Below, in pieces: positions 6,751 through 10,081 of a stretch of DNA of 10,081 bases (within the stretch, counting starts at the first letter, position 1; each line of letters opens with the position of its first letter). The notes beneath the pieces were generated by a model, which saw only the letters and a list, made by a program, of their open reading frames with translations, was not told where the DNA came from and did no database searches. This stretch comes from Singulisphaera sp. GP187 (GTDB taxonomy: Bacteria > Pseudomonadota > Gammaproteobacteria > Burkholderiales > Burkholderiaceae_C): positions 1-10,081 of the forward strand of contig CALPYQ020000028.1 in assembly GCA_943327965.2 (NCBI GenBank), in the 5' to 3' direction. The position numbers and the translations under genes are program-made.

Positions 6751-8198
6751 GTCGACTTCTTCTTGGGTCTCTGCCAATCGGCAATACTGGTCTGACGACC
6801 GCGCGCCACGCTCAATGCGCCAGGCGCTGTATTTTTGGAAATGGCTGAGCCGCCACCCACAGTACCCCCCGCACCAATGGTGACCGGCGCAATCAAAACG
6901 CAATTGCTACCAATGTGCACATCGTCTTCAATGATGGTTCGGTGTTTGTTAGCGCCATCGTAATTGGCTGTGATGCTGCCTGCGCCGTAGTTGACGCGCT
7001 CACCCACAGTGGCATCGCCCAAGTAGGCCAAATGATTGGCTTTGGCGCCTTTGGCCAAGGTGGAATTTTTGACTTCCACAAAATTACCGATGTGCACTTC
7101 TGGGCCCAATTGGGCGCCAGGTCTGAGGCGTGCAAAAGGCCCAATGAGTGCGCCCTCGCCCACCGTCACGCCGGCCTTTTCGCCGTCAATGTGCGTGAAA
7201 GCATGCACCACGGCACCTGCGGCAATGTCGGCATTGGCAATGACGCAGTTGGGTCCAATCCGTACGCCATCCCCCAAGCGAACGCTGCCTTCAAAAATGC
7301 AGTTCACATCAATTTCAACATCTGTACCGCAAGTCAAGTTGCCACGGAGATCGAGTCGTGCTGGATCTGCCAAACGAACCCCTTGCACCATCAACTCATT
7401 GGCTTTTTGCAATTGATACGCCCGCTCCAATTGCGCCAGCTGTTGAGGGCTGTTGACACCCGTCACTTGAACTTCGTCTTGTATGCGATGCGCCACCACA
7501 TCGACCCCGTCTGCGACGGCCCATTTGACAACATCTGTGAGGTAGTACTCACCTTGCGCATTTTGGTTGTCCAGTTTGGCCAGCCAAACTTTGAGTTGCT
7601 TGGCAGGCACTGCCATGATGCCGCTGTACACCTCTTGAATTTTGAGCTGCTCGGGCGATGCATCTTTTTGTTCGACGATGGCCTGCACAGTGTCGCCATG
7701 GGCGGTTCGGACAATGCGGCCATAGCCAGTTGGATCTGACATTTCCAGAGTGAGCAAGGCCAAGCGATAAGGCTGGCCAGACGAACCCTGCACGCAGGCC
7801 ATCAATGCCGTCAAGGTTTCAGCTTGGGTCAGGGGCACATCGCCCGACAAGACCACCACCAAGCCATCGTCCGCCAACACGGGCACGGCTTGCTGTACGG
7901 CATGGCCGGTTCCCAACTGAGGCTCTTGGCGCACAAATTTAACGGGCAGGCCCGTGTTGCGTTTGACCACAGCGGCTTCGACTTCTTCTGCGCCATGGCC
8001 CGTGATAACCACCGCTGAGCGCGCTTGCAACAAAGAAGCCGTGTCGAGCACATGCCCCAACAAAGGCTTGCCGGCCAAGCGCTGCAGCACTTTGGGCAAG
8101 CGACTTTTCATGCGAGTACCCTTACCGGCAGCCATGACAACAACGTCCAATGGCAGTTGGGGTGACAATGTAGATTGGTTTGTAGAGGTGTCCGACAT
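6747..8198 (-). CDS. glmU: Bifunctional GlmU: GlcN-1-P acetyltransferase and GlcNAc-1-P uridyltransferase
   Basis: Catalyses the last two steps to UDP-GlcNAc, the precursor of peptidoglycan and lipid A. The N-terminal uridyltransferase domain carries AAGKGTRMKSRLPKVL (23-38), the SGDVPL metal-binding Asp (D120) and GYGRI (158-162). From about residue 275 a left-handed beta-helix of hexapeptide repeats forms the acetyltransferase, with RPGAQLG, NFVEVKN, the catalytic His in HLAYLGDA (H389, E. coli H363) and YGAGSITANYDG. The 483 residues slightly exceed E. coli's 456. The start at 8198 gives a short polar leader before LDVVVMAAGKG and has AAGGA 10 nt upstream (8213-8209); an upstream ATG at 8285 is less likely. 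Its stop overlaps that of the Lrp-type gene, and its ATG overlaps the ATG of the divergent lipoprotein gene. Confidence 0.97.
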   Translation of the reverse strand: MSDTSTNQSTLSPQLPLDVVVMAAGKGTRMKSRLPKVLQRLAGKPLLGHVLDTASLLQARSAVVITGHGAEEVEAAVVKRNTGLPVKFVRQEPQLGTGHAVQQAVPVLADDGLVVVLSGDVPLTQAETLTALMACVQGSSGQPYRLALLTLEMSDPTGYGRIVRTAHGDTVQAIVEQKDASPEQLKIQEVYSGIMAVPAKQLKVWLAKLDNQNAQGEYYLTDVVKWAVADGVDVVAHRIQDEVQVTGVNSPQQLAQLERAYQLQKANELMVQGVRLADPARLDLRGNLTCGTDVEIDVNCIFEGSVRLGDGVRIGPNCVIANADIAAGAVVHAFTHIDGEKAGVTVGEGALIGPFARLRPGAQLGPEVHIGNFVEVKNSTLAKGAKANHLAYLGDATVGERVNYGAGSITANYDGANKHRTIIEDDVHIGSNCVLIAPVTIGAGGTVGGGSAISKNTAPGALSVARGRQTSIADWQRPKKKST

Positions 8199-8213
8199 GG
8201 CGAAAATTTCCTT
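8184..8213. other. Head-to-head overlapping start codons of glmU and the lipoprotein gene
   Basis: The bases CATG at 8196-8199 encode the glmU ATG on the minus strand (8198-8196) and the lipoprotein ATG on the plus strand (8197-8199). Each has its own Shine-Dalgarno inside the other gene: AGAGG at 8184-8188 on + (8 nt from ATG) and AAGGA at 8213-8209 on - (10 nt from ATG). The paired ribosome sites are the main argument for both starts, and they imply that each promoter lies inside the opposing coding sequence. Confidence 0.7.
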
Positions 8214-9084
8214 CTGGCTCCGAATTATCGCGGCTTCTTTGGCCGCTTTGGGACTGAGTGCCGTTTTGGGTGGTTGCAGCAGCATTAAATTTGGCTACAA
8301 CCAGCTGCCAGAAATCAGTTCTTGGTGGCTGGACAACTACGCCAATTTCAATGACAAGCAGGCCGCAGACACCAAAGTGGCCTTGAAGTCCTTGCAGTCT
8401 TGGCACCGCAAAGAAGAGCTGGCCCCGCTGGCCAATTTATTGGTTCAAACACAAGGCCTGGCCGCCAAAAACATCACGCCCGAGCAGGCCTGTCATTTGT
8501 GGGACCAAACTGAAAAAAGACTCGAAGCCCTTGCGACTGAATCAGCTCGTTTGGCCCTGCCCATCGTGTTGCAACTGACGCCACGTCAATTGCAACACTT
8601 AGAAAAAAAATGGCGCGAGAAAAATGAGGACTGGAAGAAAGCCTGGATCGAACCCACAGCAGAAGACCTCATGAAGAAGCGCATCAAGTCCACTGTCGAG
8701 CGATATTCAGACTTCTATGGCAAATTGACTGATGCCCAAGTCAAACTATTGAGCCAACAATTGCAGCAATCGAAGTGGAACCCTGAGTGGGGTTTACAGA
8801 CGCGCATCAAACGCCAACAAATGCAGCTGCAAACCCTGCAAGACCTCATTCAAGCTCAAACCAAACCTGATTTTTCAACGGCCGCGGCTGAGAAAACATT
8901 GTTCAACCTCATGACCCTGTCCATGCGGCCACAAGACCCCGTGTTGATGCAGCAACAAACGCAACTTGAAAAACAGGCCTGTGAAAACTTTGCGCAATTT
9001 CACAATTCAACTTCTGCCAGCCAACGGCAAAAAGCGCAACGCCAACTCAAATCCTACGAAAACGATTTGCGTGACCTGATTTAA
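8197..9084 (+). CDS. DUF6279-like lipoprotein, 295 aa
   Basis: The N-terminus MAKISFWLRIIAASLAALG with lipobox VLGGC (Cys27) marks a lipoprotein signal peptide, so the mature protein should be lipid-anchored in the cell envelope. After the Cys, SSIKFGYNQLPEISSWWLDNY and the following NFND-Q resemble the start of the DUF6279 lipoprotein family (Tyr-Asn, Trp-Trp-Leu-Asp, an acidic/aromatic stretch, then Gln). The rest is rich in Gln, Lys, Glu and Leu, looks largely helical and has no enzyme motif that I recognise. Function is unknown; family recall is from memory. The ORF is open upstream to 7954, but that part lies inside glmU. The ATG at 8197 is right because the signal peptide starts there and AGAGG lies 8 nt before it. 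It ends 9 bp short of the convergent MBL gene, with only a weak 5-bp stem (9096-9109) near its end. Confidence 0.88.
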   Translation: MAKISFWLRIIAASLAALGLSAVLGGCSSIKFGYNQLPEISSWWLDNYANFNDKQAADTKVALKSLQSWHRKEELAPLANLLVQTQGLAAKNITPEQACHLWDQTEKRLEALATESARLALPIVLQLTPRQLQHLEKKWREKNEDWKKAWIEPTAEDLMKKRIKSTVERYSDFYGKLTDAQVKLLSQQLQQSKWNPEWGLQTRIKRQQMQLQTLQDLIQAQTKPDFSTAAAEKTLFNLMTLSMRPQDPVLMQQQTQLEKQACENFAQFHNSTSASQRQKAQRQLKSYENDLRDLI

Positions 9085-9093
9085 TGGAATGCA

Positions 9094-10081
9094 TCAGTCC
9101 TGAAGGGCTTTCCACATTTCGATGTCGCGTTCTGCGGTCCAGATGCGGGGGTTTTTGATGCCAGAGGCTTCATCGTAGGCACGTGTCACGTCAAAGGGCA
9201 AGCAGTGCTCGTAGATGAACACATGGCCAAAAACAGGGTCCATGCTCTTGCGGGTGTGGGCCATGGCAGCCTTTAAATCCATCTTGGCGGCTACGGCTTC
9301 TTTGCCCGCATTGAACAAAGTTTCCACCCAGCGCTTGGTGTAGTCCAAGGCTTTGTTCACATCGGCCTGACCTTTCATGGCCTCGCCACGACCGGGCACA
9401 ATGGCCTCTGCTTTGAGCGCACGCAAGGCTTCCAAGGTGGCTGGCCATTCTTGCAGTTGCGCATCACCGGTGTACACGCCAGCTTCGTATTCGACCAAGT
9501 CGCCCGAAAACAAGACTTTTTCTTCTTCCACCCAAGCGATGGTGTCGCCGCGGGTGTGACCGTAACCCGGGCTCCAAATTTGAACTTTGACGCCGCCTAA
9601 ATCGATCACCAATTTGCCGGGTACTTCGCCCTTGGTTGCATCACCGCCGTCAATCACCATGGTGGGCCATGTGAGGCCTGGCACTTCTTCGGCGCCGCGG
9701 AACAAGCGCGGAAAGCGCTCCATCTCGCTCTTCATGTCTTGTGCACCCCGCTCCACGATCAATTCGTAGGTGCCTTGGCTGGCAATCACTTCGGTAGCAC
9801 CTTCAGCGGCATAGGCACTGGCGCCCAAAACGCGCACAGCGTGGTAGTGGGTCAGCAACACATACTTGATGGGCTTGTCGCTGATGGTGCGAATTTGCTT
9901 GATCAAATCCCGCGCCATGCCAGGTGTGGCGGTGGCATCGCTCACCATGATGAATTTCTCACCAATGATCACACCCGAGTTGGGGTCGCCTTCAGCGGTG
10001 TAGGCCCAGCAGTGCTTGCTGAGTTGCTCAAACTTAATGACCTTGTCTGCCAAGTCAGCTTGTGATGCGAATGCTTTTGTG
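9094..10081 (-). CDS. MBL-fold metallo-hydrolase-like protein with altered zinc site, 5' end outside the window
   Basis: A metallo-beta-lactamase-fold protein of unknown substrate. The reading frame stays open to the right edge (…TKAFASQADLADKV…), so the true start lies beyond 10081; the TTG at 10053 is a possible but unlikely start. Numbering from that codon, the usual HxHxDH motif reads H69-Y-H71-A-V73-R74. GYGHTRGD supplies H166, SGDLV supplies D185, and the late PGHG-type His is R222 (PGRG). Thus the Zn1 ligands and the bridging Asp are present, but all three Zn2 ligands are replaced. The intact, long C-terminal part (KSMDPVFGHVFIYEHCLPFD, then RIWTAERD) argues against decay. I recall relatives with the same HYHAVRVLGASAY stretch, so this is probably a family trait. 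No signal peptide can be judged. Convergent with the lipoprotein gene; the rest of its operon is out of view. Confidence 0.88.
   Translation of the reverse strand, partial: TKAFASQADLADKVIKFEQLSKHCWAYTAEGDPNSGVIIGEKFIMVSDATATPGMARDLIKQIRTISDKPIKYVLLTHYHAVRVLGASAYAAEGATEVIASQGTYELIVERGAQDMKSEMERFPRLFRGAEEVPGLTWPTMVIDGGDATKGEVPGKLVIDLGGVKVQIWSPGYGHTRGDTIAWVEEEKVLFSGDLVEYEAGVYTGDAQLQEWPATLEALRALKAEAIVPGRGEAMKGQADVNKALDYTKRWVETLFNAGKEAVAAKMDLKAAMAHTRKSMDPVFGHVFIYEHCLPFDVTRAYDEASGIKNPRIWTAERDIEMWKALQD

Noticed and set aside
6915..7739. Long plus-strand ORF (274 codons) opposite glmU
   Set aside because: It is a shadow of the strongly conserved glmU frame: no recognisable domain, odd composition and no ribosome site of note.
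7954..8196. Upstream extension of the lipoprotein reading frame
   Set aside because: It lies inside glmU, and a signal peptide with lipobox begins exactly at the ATG at 8197, preceded by AGAGG.
8199..8285. Longer GlmU start (ATG at 8285, 29 extra residues)
   Set aside because: The extra segment is basic and unlike GlmU N-termini, it lies on top of the lipoprotein signal peptide, and the internal ATG at 8198 has a good Shine-Dalgarno.
9096..9109. AGTCC-TGAA-GGGCT stem as a terminator for the lipoprotein gene
   Set aside because: Only five pairs with a G-U and a very short T-run, and it lies inside the MBL C-terminal codons; too weak to annotate.
10051..10053. TTG as the start of the MBL protein
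   Set aside because: The frame continues open to the edge and encodes FASQADLADK, which I recall as part of relatives' N-termini, so the gene is treated as cut by the window.

Overview
The window reads as an ordinary stretch of a betaproteobacterial chromosome, most likely Burkholderiales and probably near the Comamonadaceae. This rests on the protein style of GlmS, GlmU, the DUF6279-like lipoprotein and the COG2509-type flavoprotein, and on moderate GC in the coding DNA. The genus is not determined. I see no insertion sequence, phage gene, CRISPR array, tRNA or rRNA.

Layout. Bases 1-204 are the 3' end of a cysteine-synthase-family PLP enzyme, followed by a strong hairpin (221-251). A 605-residue FAD-dependent dehydrogenase-like protein follows on the + strand (307-2124). 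It converges on a tight minus-strand operon read glmS (6082-4181), gnd (4170-2755) and a LysE/RhtB exporter (2758-2153). The glmS-gnd gap is 10 nt and gnd overlaps the exporter gene at ATGA. Divergent from glmS, across a 158-bp spacer whose last 120 bp are 85% AT, lies an Lrp/AsnC-family regulator (6241-6750). It converges on glmU (minus, 8198-6747) with overlapping stop codons. The glmU start codon in turn overlaps the start codon of a divergent lipoprotein gene (8197-9084). The window ends with the 3' part of a metallo-beta-lactamase-fold gene (minus) that runs off the right edge.

Functional logic. GlmS makes glucosamine-6-phosphate from fructose-6-phosphate and glutamine, and GlmU performs the last two steps to UDP-GlcNAc for peptidoglycan and LPS. 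The two enzymes flank an Lrp-type regulator. The glmS/regulator spacer holds two plausible promoters that overlap face to face inside a perfect 9-bp inverted repeat, so the regulator may control itself and the glmS-gnd-lysE operon. The operon also ties amino-sugar entry to 6-phosphogluconate dehydrogenase.

No wholly novel system is evident. The points most worth a second look are: a 6PGDH whose cofactor loop has acidic residues where NADP-specific enzymes carry Asn-Arg-Ser/Thr; an MBL protein that keeps the Zn1 ligands but has lost all three Zn2 ligands; the overlapping glmS/lrp promoters; and a glmU gene with no intergenic spacer on either side.
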